25,437 nucleotides of DNA from Polyangia bacterium (GTDB lineage: Bacteria; Myxococcota_A; Polyangia; Polyangiales; Polyangiaceae), in assembly GCA_030433055.1 (NCBI GenBank), contig JAUILJ010000009.1:1-25437 (forward strand), given 5' to 3'. Positions 1 to 6,943 of the stretch are shown here, piece after piece. The translations under genes and the position numbers were made by a program. Position 1 is the stretch's first letter. Every line of letters starts with the position of its first letter. Under the pieces are notes generated by a model, which saw only the letters and a list, made by a program, of their open reading frames with translations, was not told the DNA's origin and ran no database searches.

Positions 1-315
1 GGACTGGCGCGTGATCACCAGGCGCCACCCGCTGCGTTGGCTGAGCTCCTGCAGCAGCCTGTCGGCGTCGAACGCCCCGCTGAAGAACAGGTCGATGGAC
101 CCCACCGCGTGTTCGGGCCAGGTGTGCAATGTGAAGGTCAGCTCGCTGGAGAAACACATCAGCGAGAGGCCGTGGGGGTGCCACTCGTGAGACACCACGC
201 GCTCGGCGAGGGACCGAGGCAGGAGCTGACGCACCAGCTCGGACAGCTCGGTGGGTGCCAGGACGGCGCCCGCGGGCGCGCGGAACTCGGCCACGCGATG
301 GGTGCGAACGCTCAC
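1..315 (-). CDS. SpeD-like paralogue lacking the pyruvoyl serine (partial, 3' end outside window)
   Basis: The reading frame is open from a GTG at 315 to the window edge (105 residues). The GTG overlaps the TGA of the upstream speD as GTGA, so the two are translationally coupled. Residues 43-68 align with the core of bacterial class 1B S-adenosylmethionine decarboxylase: HPHGLS (46-51), then SSELTFTLHTWPEH (56-69), then IDLFFSG (74-80). In the family the pyruvoyl group forms at the Ser of the ESH motif, followed 5 residues later by a His and 20 residues later by a catalytic Cys. Here these positions are Leu59, His64 and Ser79, so both the self-cleaving Ser and the Cys are missing. The fold therefore looks like SpeD but self-processing and decarboxylation should not occur. 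A regulatory or structural partner of the adjacent active copy is the simplest inference. Decay towards a pseudogene is the alternative, although the frame is clean and the HTWPE motif is intact. Confidence 0.78.
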   Translation of the reverse strand, partial: MSVRTHRVAEFRAPAGAVLAPTELSELVRQLLPRSLAERVVSHEWHPHGLSLMCFSSELTFTLHTWPEHAVGSIDLFFSGAFDADRLLQELSQRSGWRLVITRQS

Positions 316-716
316 ACCGGGCCTCTGTCGGGCGCGCTGCGCCCCAGCGCGTGCGCCGGGAGGTTGCGCTCGAAGAAGTGGGCGCGCTGCTGGCTGAAGC
401 CGTACGCCGCCTGCAGGGACATCAGGCAGCGCTCCACATCGAAGCGAACGCAGGAGAAGAGATCGGCGTGGAGCACCCGCTGCCGTGGGCGCGCGTGGAT
501 GCTGAAGTGACTCTCGGCGAGCAGCACCAGCCCTACCAGCAACGGCTCGTCGCCGCCCTCTACGTGGATCTGCGGCTCACCCACCCGCTTGAGGCCCAGC
601 GCGTCCGGCACCTCGCTCAGCTGGCGCTCGAGTACGCCGCGATCCGCGAGCTTCGTCGCGTCGCAGTCGAATGCGTCTACGATCCAGTGCCAGCCGAGCT
701 CGATCATCGAGGACAC
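312..716 (-). CDS. speD: S-adenosylmethionine decarboxylase proenzyme, SpeD (class 1B type)
   Basis: This 134-residue protein matches the usual length of small bacterial SpeD enzymes. These decarboxylate S-adenosylmethionine to supply aminopropyl groups for spermidine, using a pyruvoyl group made by self-cleavage. The N-terminus LGWHWIVDAFDCD (7-19) matches the family LGRH..AD..GCD signature. AESHFSIH (67-74) contains the cleavage site Glu68/Ser69 and the processing His74, and FSC ends at Cys89. The spacing Ser-5-His and Ser-20-Cys is exactly that of the Thermotoga-type enzyme. Two unusual points: the TWPE that normally follows the His is replaced by ARPR, and the Ser normally found in the GVSG segment is Val61. 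The start is GTG at 716; ATG at 707 is equally plausible and no Shine-Dalgarno is seen. TATGCT lies 6 nt before the GTG, suggesting a leaderless mRNA. The stop overlaps the start of the downstream SpeD-like gene. Confidence 0.88.
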   Translation of the reverse strand: MSSMIELGWHWIVDAFDCDATKLADRGVLERQLSEVPDALGLKRVGEPQIHVEGGDEPLLVGLVLLAESHFSIHARPRQRVLHADLFSCVRFDVERCLMSLQAAYGFSQQRAHFFERNLPAHALGRSAPDRGPV

Positions 717-722
717 GGGTCT

Positions 723-728
723 AGCATA
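723..728 (-). promoter_or_regulatory. Candidate -10 box TATGCT for a leaderless speD transcript
   Basis: On the minus strand TATGCT is followed by exactly 6 nt and then the GTG start codon at 716. This places the expected transcription start at or next to the start codon. No convincing -35 box was seen. The same arrangement recurs before several other genes in this window. Confidence 0.45.
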
Positions 729-780
729 GGAGCGCGGCGTGGGGGCACCCTGGCGAGGAACCCGAAGCAGCTTCTTGAAA

Positions 781-2880
781 TCACGGAGCCGGGAGCCGGC
801 CCTTTGGATCGTCCGCGAGGTTACGTAGAAAGCCGGTGCACTGGTCCATCGCCGCAGGGATGTTGTAGATGACGAAGTGACCGTCGCCGCCCTGAGGGAC
901 CCACTGCATCAGCCCGCCACTCGCCGCTCCCCCTGCCAGGTTCCCGCTCACGCCTGCGCTCGGCACCGTGAAGGCCGCGAGCTCAGGCGACCATGCGAGC
1001 TCTGCTGGGAGGCGCACGACGGGCTCGATCGGCGACAGCCCCATGGCGACCGCTTCGACTTCGATTCCGTGAGGAGGAGCGTAGGAGTCACCACTGCCAT
1101 CAGCGTTGACGCCTTCAGTCATCAACACGCTCTTGGGCGCGAAGCCCGCGCGCGGCCGATTCACGATCATCGGCACGTAGTGGATCGGATCGGTCGGATC
1201 GACGATGGTCTGCGCCAGGGAGATCTCTGGGTGTAGCTCGTTCAGCTCTGCTTGCTCGGAGGGGGAGAGCGCGAGAAACACGTTGCGCACCAACGCCGCG
1301 ACGTCTACCGGCTCCGTCTTCTCGAGCAACGTGATGCTGATCAGGCTCGCGGATCCGCTGAGCACCGCGCCTCGAGCCACGTCGTCGACAGCCAGGAACA
1401 TCGGTCCGTTCAGGCCTCCTTGACTGTGCCCCATGAACATCAGGCGGGTCTTGTCGAAGCGGATCTCAGCGCCGCTGCGGCTTACGCTCGCGGGCACGCT
1501 CGTCGCCGATTCCGTGAATAGCCGCGCCTGCTGTACGACGTCGATCGCCGACTGCGGTCCGTTGGCGCGAGCAGCTACGGGATTGGAGACGTTGAAGAAC
1601 AGCACCTCGGGGTTGCCTCCATCCGCTCCGGGCCGCGTGCCGTGGAAGATCTGATCGATACCCATCGTGGCGATGCAGCGCTCGGCGAGCTTGGGCCCCT
1701 CGTGACCAGAGCGCACGAAGCTGCGGTAGTTGCCGCCAGTGCCGTGCGCATACAGCACGATGGGGTAGCCCTCTGCAGGCATCGGACACGCGCTGGCGTC
1801 GGGCACGGTGAGCGCGAAGCGCAAGTCGAAGTCCCGCTGCACCTGAGGCGTACCCTGAGCGTCGAACGAGAGTTCACCGCCGTCTCCGAAGCTGGCGAAC
1901 GGGATCTTTCCGCGCTGAAAATCCGGGGATGGGCCATACATGCCTTCATAGACGTCCATCACGCCAGCGACTTGGTCCTTGGCTTCCCACGCGCTGGCCG
2001 TAGGTGCCTGGTAGTTCTGCTTGACCCAGTCGGCCAGCACCTGGGTCTCCGCCGTGGGATCGTTGGTGGTAAACGAGGTCAGGTGCACGATGTGCTTGCG
2101 CTCGATACCTTCGCCCTCCAGGGCATCGAGCGTGGGCTGAAGAGCTGCAAAGTGGCTGGCGAGCGCAGCCTCCGACGGCGCTTGGTCGCTCAGCAGCGAC
2201 GTCAGCTCGGCGCCTGGGCCCAGCGTCCCCGTTTCCGCGCGTAAAGAGTCGGTGACGACCAGGGCGTAGCGCGTCGCGCCTCGCAGCGGGTGGCCGAACG
2301 CGGGCATGAACGCGAGGGTGTTCTCGGGCCAGTAGACGCCTGCCTCGGCCTGCCAGTGCAGCGCCACCGGCCAGCGCTTGCCGACCTCCGGTGAGTTCGG
2401 GTCGACATCGATCAGTTGCACGCTGCTGGAGGTGTCGATGGTGGCGAGGGGCCCGCTGGGCAGGCTAGTGGGATCAATGGCCCCACTGAAGCGCAAGTAG
2501 CCGGCGGCGACTGGACTGAAGCCATGAATCACGCCTTGCATGGCGTCGACGTAGTCCCGCAGCAACGGAACCGCGCGGGGATTCGGATAGCCGGCCAAGT
2601 GGATGCTGCCGTCCGGGTCGAGACGGAAGTCGCTCGGCCACGGATGATCGAAGAAGGTGTCGTCGGACAATGCCTCCAAGCCGTCGGGAACGTGATAGAC
2701 GGACTGAACATCGAAGCCCGATGAGCCTGACGTGCCTGACGTGCCTGCCGTGCCCCCTGCTCCCCCAGCGCCCCCGGTCCCGCCGTTGCTCGACGCCGAG
2801 CCGTCGTCCCCACTGCAGCTGGCGGTGCCGACCAGCGCCACGCCAAGAACCAAGCAAGTCACCCATGCCCTGGAAACCAT
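781..2880 (-). CDS. Lipoprotein alpha/beta hydrolase (lipase/esterase-like)
   Basis: This 699-residue protein begins with a lipoprotein signal peptide ending in GTASC (lipobox Cys about residue 22), followed by a Gly/Thr/Ala/Ser-rich linker to about residue 55. The segment FFDHPWPSDFRLDPDG (about 76-91) and the region after it resemble the N-terminal domain of large bacterial secreted lipases. The catalytic part shows the oxyanion-type segment YAHGTGGNY near residue 378, the nucleophile elbow GHSQGG near residue 485, and a candidate catalytic His in GGDGHF near residue 666. The acid residue is not assigned. It is expected to be anchored on the outer membrane or periplasmic face and to hydrolyse an ester; the substrate cannot be told. 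It diverges from the 2902 gene with only 21 bp between start codons. It lies 64 bp upstream of speD in the same direction, but speD appears to have its own promoter. Confidence 0.82.
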   Translation of the reverse strand: MVSRAWVTCLVLGVALVGTASCSGDDGSASSNGGTGGAGGAGGTAGTSGTSGSSGFDVQSVYHVPDGLEALSDDTFFDHPWPSDFRLDPDGSIHLAGYPNPRAVPLLRDYVDAMQGVIHGFSPVAAGYLRFSGAIDPTSLPSGPLATIDTSSSVQLIDVDPNSPEVGKRWPVALHWQAEAGVYWPENTLAFMPAFGHPLRGATRYALVVTDSLRAETGTLGPGAELTSLLSDQAPSEAALASHFAALQPTLDALEGEGIERKHIVHLTSFTTNDPTAETQVLADWVKQNYQAPTASAWEAKDQVAGVMDVYEGMYGPSPDFQRGKIPFASFGDGGELSFDAQGTPQVQRDFDLRFALTVPDASACPMPAEGYPIVLYAHGTGGNYRSFVRSGHEGPKLAERCIATMGIDQIFHGTRPGADGGNPEVLFFNVSNPVAARANGPQSAIDVVQQARLFTESATSVPASVSRSGAEIRFDKTRLMFMGHSQGGLNGPMFLAVDDVARGAVLSGSASLISITLLEKTEPVDVAALVRNVFLALSPSEQAELNELHPEISLAQTIVDPTDPIHYVPMIVNRPRAGFAPKSVLMTEGVNADGSGDSYAPPHGIEVEAVAMGLSPIEPVVRLPAELAWSPELAAFTVPSAGVSGNLAGGAASGGLMQWVPQGGDGHFVIYNIPAAMDQCTGFLRNLADDPKGRLPAP

Positions 2881-2887
2881 GACCGAG

Positions 2888-2896
2888 AGGTTACCT
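2888..2896. promoter_or_regulatory. AGGTTACCT dyad between divergent start codons
   Basis: The whole intergenic space between the hydrolase ATG (2880, minus) and the 2902 ATG (plus) is 21 bp and centres on the near-palindrome AGGTTACCT. On the minus strand it supplies TAACCT, 7 nt before the hydrolase ATG, a plausible -10 box for a leaderless transcript. On the plus strand it supplies TTACCT, 5 nt before the other ATG, and GAGAGG (2885-2890) could instead serve as a distant ribosome site. A shared bidirectional promoter core or an operator are both possible. Confidence 0.35.
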
Positions 2897-2901
2897 GATT
2901 C

Positions 2902-3972
2902 ATGAGCTGGGTGCTGGTGCTCGAAGCGGACCCCGGAGATCCCGCACGAAAAGTCGCGGGCTTACCCCTCGCGCTACGCCTTGGAATGGACGCCCAGGCC
3001 GCTGGGGCCAGCGGTGTGGTGCTGAGCGCGCAGCTCGCCCACCTGGAGCCGCTGTTCGCCGACCCCCGGTTCAAGCTACCGATCCTGGACACCGTCCCTG
3101 AAGGCAACCAGCAGATCGTGATCGGAGCCAGCAGCGTGGTGCACCGGGGTCTGTTCAGGGCCATCCGTGAGGCGGGCGTGGCCTCCATCGACCTGCGGGA
3201 AGAGCCGTTCGAGCACGACCCAGCGTGGGGCTTCACAGCCTTCACCGTCGTCGACGCAGCGACGCACAGGCGCGCCGAACGCGCGCTGTTTCGTGCATTG
3301 CGCAAGCCGCAAGACGGCTGGACCTCGCGCTACCTCAATCGTTACATCTCGCTGTTCTTCAGCCGCTGGTTGGTCAAGACGCCGCTCAGGCCGAATCAAG
3401 TTTCCGTCGGGATCTTGGGGATCGGGATCGCCGGCGCAGTGATCGCCGCAAGAGGAGGCTACTGGGATCTGCTCATCGGCGCGTTTCTGTTCCAAGCGCA
3501 GAGCGTGCTGGATGGGTGTGACGGCGAGATGAGTCGCATCACCTACCGCGGTTCCTTGATGGGCGAGTGGCTCGACACGGTGGGCGACGACCTCACCAAC
3601 TACGGCTTCTTCGCTGGTTCCGCCTGGGGGCTCTACTCGAGCAGCGGACACTTCGTGTATCTTGTGGCAGGTGTGGTGACCGTGGTGTGCGGACTGATCG
3701 CGAGCGGGCTGGAGTATCGCTATCTCTACCGGATTGGCTCAGGCGACTTGCTCAAGTACCCGCTCAGCCAGAGCACATCGAGCGGCGAAGGCCTGATGGC
3801 CTACATCGGGCCGCTGTTCAAGCGTGATACCTTCGTGTTCCTCACACTGCTCGCGGCCATCGCGGGGCAAGTCGGACCGATGCTGGTGGTCTTCTGCCTT
3901 GGTGCCGTGGGGATTCTGATCAGCGTCCTTTCCACGGAGCTGCGCCTGGCCCGGGAGCGGAGCCGGCGGTGA
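2902..3972 (+). CDS. CDP-alcohol phosphatidyltransferase family membrane protein with N-terminal soluble domain
   Basis: This 356-residue protein carries the complete CDP-alcohol phosphotransferase signature, with Asp204, Asp207, Gly208, Arg212, Gly221, Asp225 and Asp229 in the order DxxDGxxSRx8Gx3Dx3D. The usual Ala before Arg is Ser211. The signature is preceded by LNRYIS and RPNQVS, typical of the first membrane helix of the family, and further hydrophobic segments follow at about 240-262 and 310-345. Members join a CDP-activated alcohol to a second alcohol with loss of CMP. The roughly 130-residue N-terminal part has no clear catalytic motif; the overall arrangement recalls the inositol-phosphate enzymes that fuse a cytidylyltransferase-like domain to this transferase (IPCT-DIPPS), so an inositol- or phospholipid-type product is possible but unproven. 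Its stop overlaps the next start as GTGA, so it is coupled to the beta-barrel gene. Confidence 0.85.
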   Translation: MSWVLVLEADPGDPARKVAGLPLALRLGMDAQAAGASGVVLSAQLAHLEPLFADPRFKLPILDTVPEGNQQIVIGASSVVHRGLFRAIREAGVASIDLREEPFEHDPAWGFTAFTVVDAATHRRAERALFRALRKPQDGWTSRYLNRYISLFFSRWLVKTPLRPNQVSVGILGIGIAGAVIAARGGYWDLLIGAFLFQAQSVLDGCDGEMSRITYRGSLMGEWLDTVGDDLTNYGFFAGSAWGLYSSSGHFVYLVAGVVTVVCGLIASGLEYRYLYRIGSGDLLKYPLSQSTSSGEGLMAYIGPLFKRDTFVFLTLLAAIAGQVGPMLVVFCLGAVGILISVLSTELRLARERSRR

Positions 3973-5477
3973 CCCAGGCGCTCGCGCGGCGGAAGCTCCT
4001 GCCCATCACGTGCCTGTCCTGGGTGGTGGGTTGCTGGAGCACGGCAGCACACGCAGCGGGCCCCTTGGGCAGCGAGGGCAGCGAGATCCGCACGAGCGAG
4101 TACACCGTCGACCTCTACCAGGGCCCTGTCACCGCGAGCTCACGAGTGATCGGCCTCGGCGGCGCGTACGTTGGCATCGCTGAAGGTGTAGACGGCATGT
4201 CCCAGAACCCCGCGTCCCCCGCGGTCCGCACTCCCTGGTCAGTGGACTCCTTCGACTACGACCTGGCTCTCGGCTTCACCTTCCCCAGCTCGATACGGGG
4301 CAATGACTTCTACAACACCGGTGAGGGCCCCACGGAGCTCGACGCGGGCAGCGACGGCCTGTTGTTCCTCACACCCGCGGCGGTCTTCCAGGACGGCGCC
4401 TGGGGCTACGGCGTGAGCATCTCGCTGGCCAACTTCAACCTATCGCGACGCGACGAAAGCGCAGATTCTCAGCGCAACCTGGTCGCCCAGTTCGTGGAGC
4501 TCGACCTCGTCTCGGCGTATGGCTTCATGGGAAATCAGCTCTCGCTAGGCGTTGGCCTACGCAACGTCGGGCTGATCGTGGCTCGCGAGAATCCAGACGA
4601 CACCTCCGAGGACCTCTTCACGACCTCCGGCTTTGCACCCATGGTCGGCGCGCTATGGCGGCCCGACGACCAGCCATTCCGCGTGGGTGCCGCCTTTAAA
4701 TTCCGCGTGGCAACAGACGTCGACGCCGCGAGCCAAGTAACGGAGAACGCCGACGGTGACCTGGTCCTGGGCCCGGGTGGCACGGATCCGAACTCGATCT
4801 GGCTCCCGCGCAACATGCAACAACCCTGGGAAGCGAGCGTCGGCCTGGCCCTGCAGTTTGGCCCGCGACCGCTGAATCCTCGCTGGATCGATCCAGGTCA
4901 CGCGATCGCCGAACTCGACCGCGCCGTCGAGTACCGCAAGCGGGAGCGGAAGCGGCGCCTCGCACGGGAACAGCAGGGAAAGAAGCCAGCGGAACGCGCT
5001 GCGCTGCGTGCTCAGCGGGACGCTCGAGAAGCGATCGATGAGCTCGAGCTCGAGCGTCAATCGCGCGCACTACGCCAGACGCTGGTGCGGCGCGCGCGTC
5101 AAATGGAGCGCAGCTACGTCTTGATCTCAACGGAGCTTCAGGTGGTCGGGCAGTCTCCAGACTCGGTGGGGGTCGAGAGCTTCATTCAGCGCACGGTCGC
5201 GCGCGCTGGAGAGAAGGTCACGATCTCACCTCGAGTCGGTGTGGAGAGCGAAGTGGTGCCAGGGTGGCTCAAGCTGCGCGCGGGAAGCTATGGTGAGCCG
5301 TCGCGCTACCGAGCTGGCAGCCCGCGCCTGCACGGGACCTTTGGCTTCGATCTGAAGACGTTCCCCTGGACGGTGTTTGGCCTCTTCGACGAAGGAACGG
5401 AGTGGCGCGTCGGTGGCGCCCTTGACGCCGCGGCGCGCTATTTCGGCTGGAGCGCGACCGTTGGGGTGTGGCACTAG
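3969..5477 (+). CDS. Outer-membrane beta-barrel-like protein with a charged helical insert
   Basis: This 502-residue protein has a signal peptide ending in AAHA before residue 31. The mature start contains GLGGAYVGIAEGVDGMSQNPAS (58-79), the kind of segment found at the start of FadL/PorV-like outer-membrane barrels. The rest alternates short hydrophobic and polar stretches as in beta strands and ends in an aromatic-rich WSATVGVWH, typical of a barrel terminus. About residues 312-380 are instead extremely rich in Arg, Lys, Glu and Ala and look like a long helix or coiled coil inserted between strands. The GTG start at 3969 overlaps the upstream stop (GTGA). The function is not known; transport of hydrophobic compounds is only a family-level guess. 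The YceI-like gene follows within about 80 bp, suggesting one envelope operon. Confidence 0.75.
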   Translation: MTQALARRKLLPITCLSWVVGCWSTAAHAAGPLGSEGSEIRTSEYTVDLYQGPVTASSRVIGLGGAYVGIAEGVDGMSQNPASPAVRTPWSVDSFDYDLALGFTFPSSIRGNDFYNTGEGPTELDAGSDGLLFLTPAAVFQDGAWGYGVSISLANFNLSRRDESADSQRNLVAQFVELDLVSAYGFMGNQLSLGVGLRNVGLIVARENPDDTSEDLFTTSGFAPMVGALWRPDDQPFRVGAAFKFRVATDVDAASQVTENADGDLVLGPGGTDPNSIWLPRNMQQPWEASVGLALQFGPRPLNPRWIDPGHAIAELDRAVEYRKRERKRRLAREQQGKKPAERAALRAQRDAREAIDELELERQSRALRQTLVRRARQMERSYVLISTELQVVGQSPDSVGVESFIQRTVARAGEKVTISPRVGVESEVVPGWLKLRAGSYGEPSRYRAGSPRLHGTFGFDLKTFPWTVFGLFDEGTEWRVGGALDAAARYFGWSATVGVWH

Positions 5478-5554
5478 GGGCGGCGAGTTTGCCCGACCGG
5501 CGCACGAGCCCCCCAAGATTTGGCCATTTGGGCCCGCTCGTGCATGTTCTCGCC

Positions 5555-6583
5555 GTGATCCCCCTCAGCGCCGCCCCTCCGAGCCGTTCGTCCGGGCCGT
5601 CGAGCCTGTGGCGACGCCTGGGACGTTGCGCGCTGCTGGGTGCCACCCTGCTCGCCTGCGCCTGCGACAACAAGCAGGAGAAGCTCTACGAGCCCTCGGA
5701 TCCCCGCCCGGCGCACCCCGTGGACGAACCCGCCGCGGGAGAGCTGGTGAGCTATCGAATCGCTCCAGAGAGCCGCGTCAGCTTCGAGCTCAAGAGCCGC
5801 GAGGTGAGCTCCAGCGGGAGCATCGGCGTGGTGCGAGGCGAGGTGAAGATCAACCTCGCGGATCTCGAGCACAGCTCTGGCCACGTGGAGGTGGACGTGG
5901 CTGCGCTGCGCATGAGCAGCTTCGAGGCAGACGAAGACAACAAGCTTCAGGCAGAGCGCGCACGCAACTGGCTCAACGTCGGCTCTAGCCGTGCGGAAGC
6001 AGCTCGAGAGCAAAGTCGCTGGGCCCGCTTCGAGTTCCAGTCGCTCGAGTCTGCTCGTCCCGGCAGCGCGTTCGAAGCGAAACTCATCAAGAAGCTGTTA
6101 CCCCCAGCCCCCTCGGGCAGCGCCGAGGGGGCCCCTTCCGCTGCCCCGAGCGCACGACCCGCCGCGACCGCTGTACCCAAGCCACAGTTCGAGCACCACG
6201 GTCCGAACGGAGACATCGAGCTCTTCGACCTCGACGAGACTACGGACGCCGGCGACGCAGCGGTCGCCCCCCGCCGACTGCCCGGAGAGATCCGCCGCAC
6301 GCGGCTGAGCGTGAACGGCCAGCTTCAGCTAAATAGTTTCCGCAAGGCAACATCCGCCAGCCTGGAAGCGCTGTTCGAGTTCAAAGGGCCCGCGACCACG
6401 GGAACCGCTCCGGTGCGCGTCGTGCTCAAGAGCACGAAGCCGCTCCGCATCAACTTCTCCGACCATGACATCAAGCCCCGCGATGCCCATGGGGTGCTGG
6501 ATGCCGCCAAGAGCGATCTCCTGAAGCGCGCCGGCAGCCAGGTGCGGGTGACCCTAGAGCTGGTGCTCGTGCCCAAGGACTGA
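5555..6583 (+). CDS. YceI-like domain lipoprotein
   Basis: The frame is open from further upstream (5468), but the sequence before about 5540 lacks coding character and would bury the signal peptide. I prefer GTG 5555 (GTG 5540 is an alternative), giving about 342 residues. The N-terminus is basic (WRRLGR) followed by a hydrophobic stretch ending in LLAC, a lipobox-like site. The mature part starts with YRIAPESRVSFELKSREVSS, matching the YceI fold opening in which a lipocalin-like barrel binds long hydrophobic molecules. The VNGQLQLNSF segment and a C-terminal strand set fit the second half of the domain. A Pro/Ala/Ser-rich insert of about 30 residues interrupts the barrel near the middle, longer than in the simple family. 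The ligand is unknown. Its position after a phosphatidyltransferase and a barrel protein suggests an envelope lipid or isoprenoid role. Confidence 0.75.
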   Translation: MIPLSAAPPSRSSGPSSLWRRLGRCALLGATLLACACDNKQEKLYEPSDPRPAHPVDEPAAGELVSYRIAPESRVSFELKSREVSSSGSIGVVRGEVKINLADLEHSSGHVEVDVAALRMSSFEADEDNKLQAERARNWLNVGSSRAEAAREQSRWARFEFQSLESARPGSAFEAKLIKKLLPPAPSGSAEGAPSAAPSARPAATAVPKPQFEHHGPNGDIELFDLDETTDAGDAAVAPRRLPGEIRRTRLSVNGQLQLNSFRKATSASLEALFEFKGPATTGTAPVRVVLKSTKPLRINFSDHDIKPRDAHGVLDAAKSDLLKRAGSQVRVTLELVLVPKD

Positions 6584-6619
6584 CCCACCCCAAGGCGATC
6601 TTGCCTCGAGAGGGCCACC

Positions 6620-6655
6620 GTCAGCGATCCGTTCGCGGCTCCGCGACGTACTGAC
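6620..6655 (+). terminator. Weak nested hairpin after the YceI-like gene
   Basis: Outer arms GTCAG/CTGAC enclose an inner stem TCGCGG/CCGCGA (6633-6638 with 6641-6646). There is no T tract, so Rho-independent termination is uncertain. Confidence 0.25.
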
Positions 6656-6735
6656 AGGGATTCTGGGGGTGAGGTGCGCTGGGGTCACGCCGCGCCCCTC
6701 GCCACGAGCCGCAAAGCCCGCAAACGGAAGACAAA

Positions 6736-6777
6736 AACCGGGTTCACGACAAAGTACTGAAACCTGGAAGCCGGGTT
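6736..6777. promoter_or_regulatory. Two AACC...GGTT dyads, candidate operator pair
   Basis: AACCGGGTT (6736-6744) is a 9-bp dyad. AACCTGG-AAG-CCGGGTT (6761-6777) is a 17-bp dyad with one mismatch. Their centres are about 29 bp apart, close to three helical turns, and they lie just upstream of the extended -10 box at 6800-6808. This fits a dimeric regulator binding twice on one face of the DNA; the regulator is unknown. Confidence 0.35.
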
Positions 6778-6790
6778 GGCGTAGGCATCG

Positions 6791-6808
6791 AGCACACGGT
6801 GCTACACT
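6791..6808 (+). promoter_or_regulatory. Extended -10 promoter TGcTACACT overlapped by an AGCAC/GTGCT dyad
   Basis: TG at 6800-6801 followed by TACACT at 6803-6808 is a good extended -10 element; the -35 region is poor. AGCAC (6791-6795) and GTGCT (6799-6803) form a perfect inverted repeat with a 3-nt centre that overlaps the -10 box and could be a repressor site. It would drive the lipoprotein gene at 6944 with a leader of about 130 nt. Confidence 0.4.
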
Positions 6809-6943
6809 CCCCGCCCTGGGGCAGCTGCAGCGGCCGTCACCCGAACGAATGCAGCCTTTCGTGAGCCAAAACCCACGCCTCGGCTGTCAACAAGGACCGA
6901 ACAGAGTTTCCCGGACCCCCGGGTCCAAGGAGTAAAGCCACCC

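Larger units (their letters stand above)
6584..6943 (+). other. 360-bp non-coding region upstream of the CGxGxCG lipoprotein gene
   Basis: The stretch holds no convincing gene; an 88-codon frame (6669-6935) has no homology or codon bias and ends right before the ribosome site. It contains a weak nested inverted repeat at 6620-6655 (outer GTCAG/CTGAC, inner TCGCGG/CCGCGA) that may end the upstream operon, two AACC/GGTT dyads (6736-6744, 6761-6777), a third dyad over an extended -10 box (6791-6808), and AAGGAG (6929-6934) as the ribosome site for 6944. The predicted leader is about 130 nt. Confidence 0.5.

Noticed and set aside
255..872. 205-codon open frame on the plus strand
   Set aside because: It lies antisense to the speD pair and the hydrolase end, has no family match, and the minus-strand proteins are clearly real.
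6669..6935. 88-codon frame upstream of the CGxGxCG lipoprotein
   Set aside because: No homology, unusual Arg/Pro composition expected from random GC-rich frames, and it overlaps the promoter and ribosome site of the next gene.
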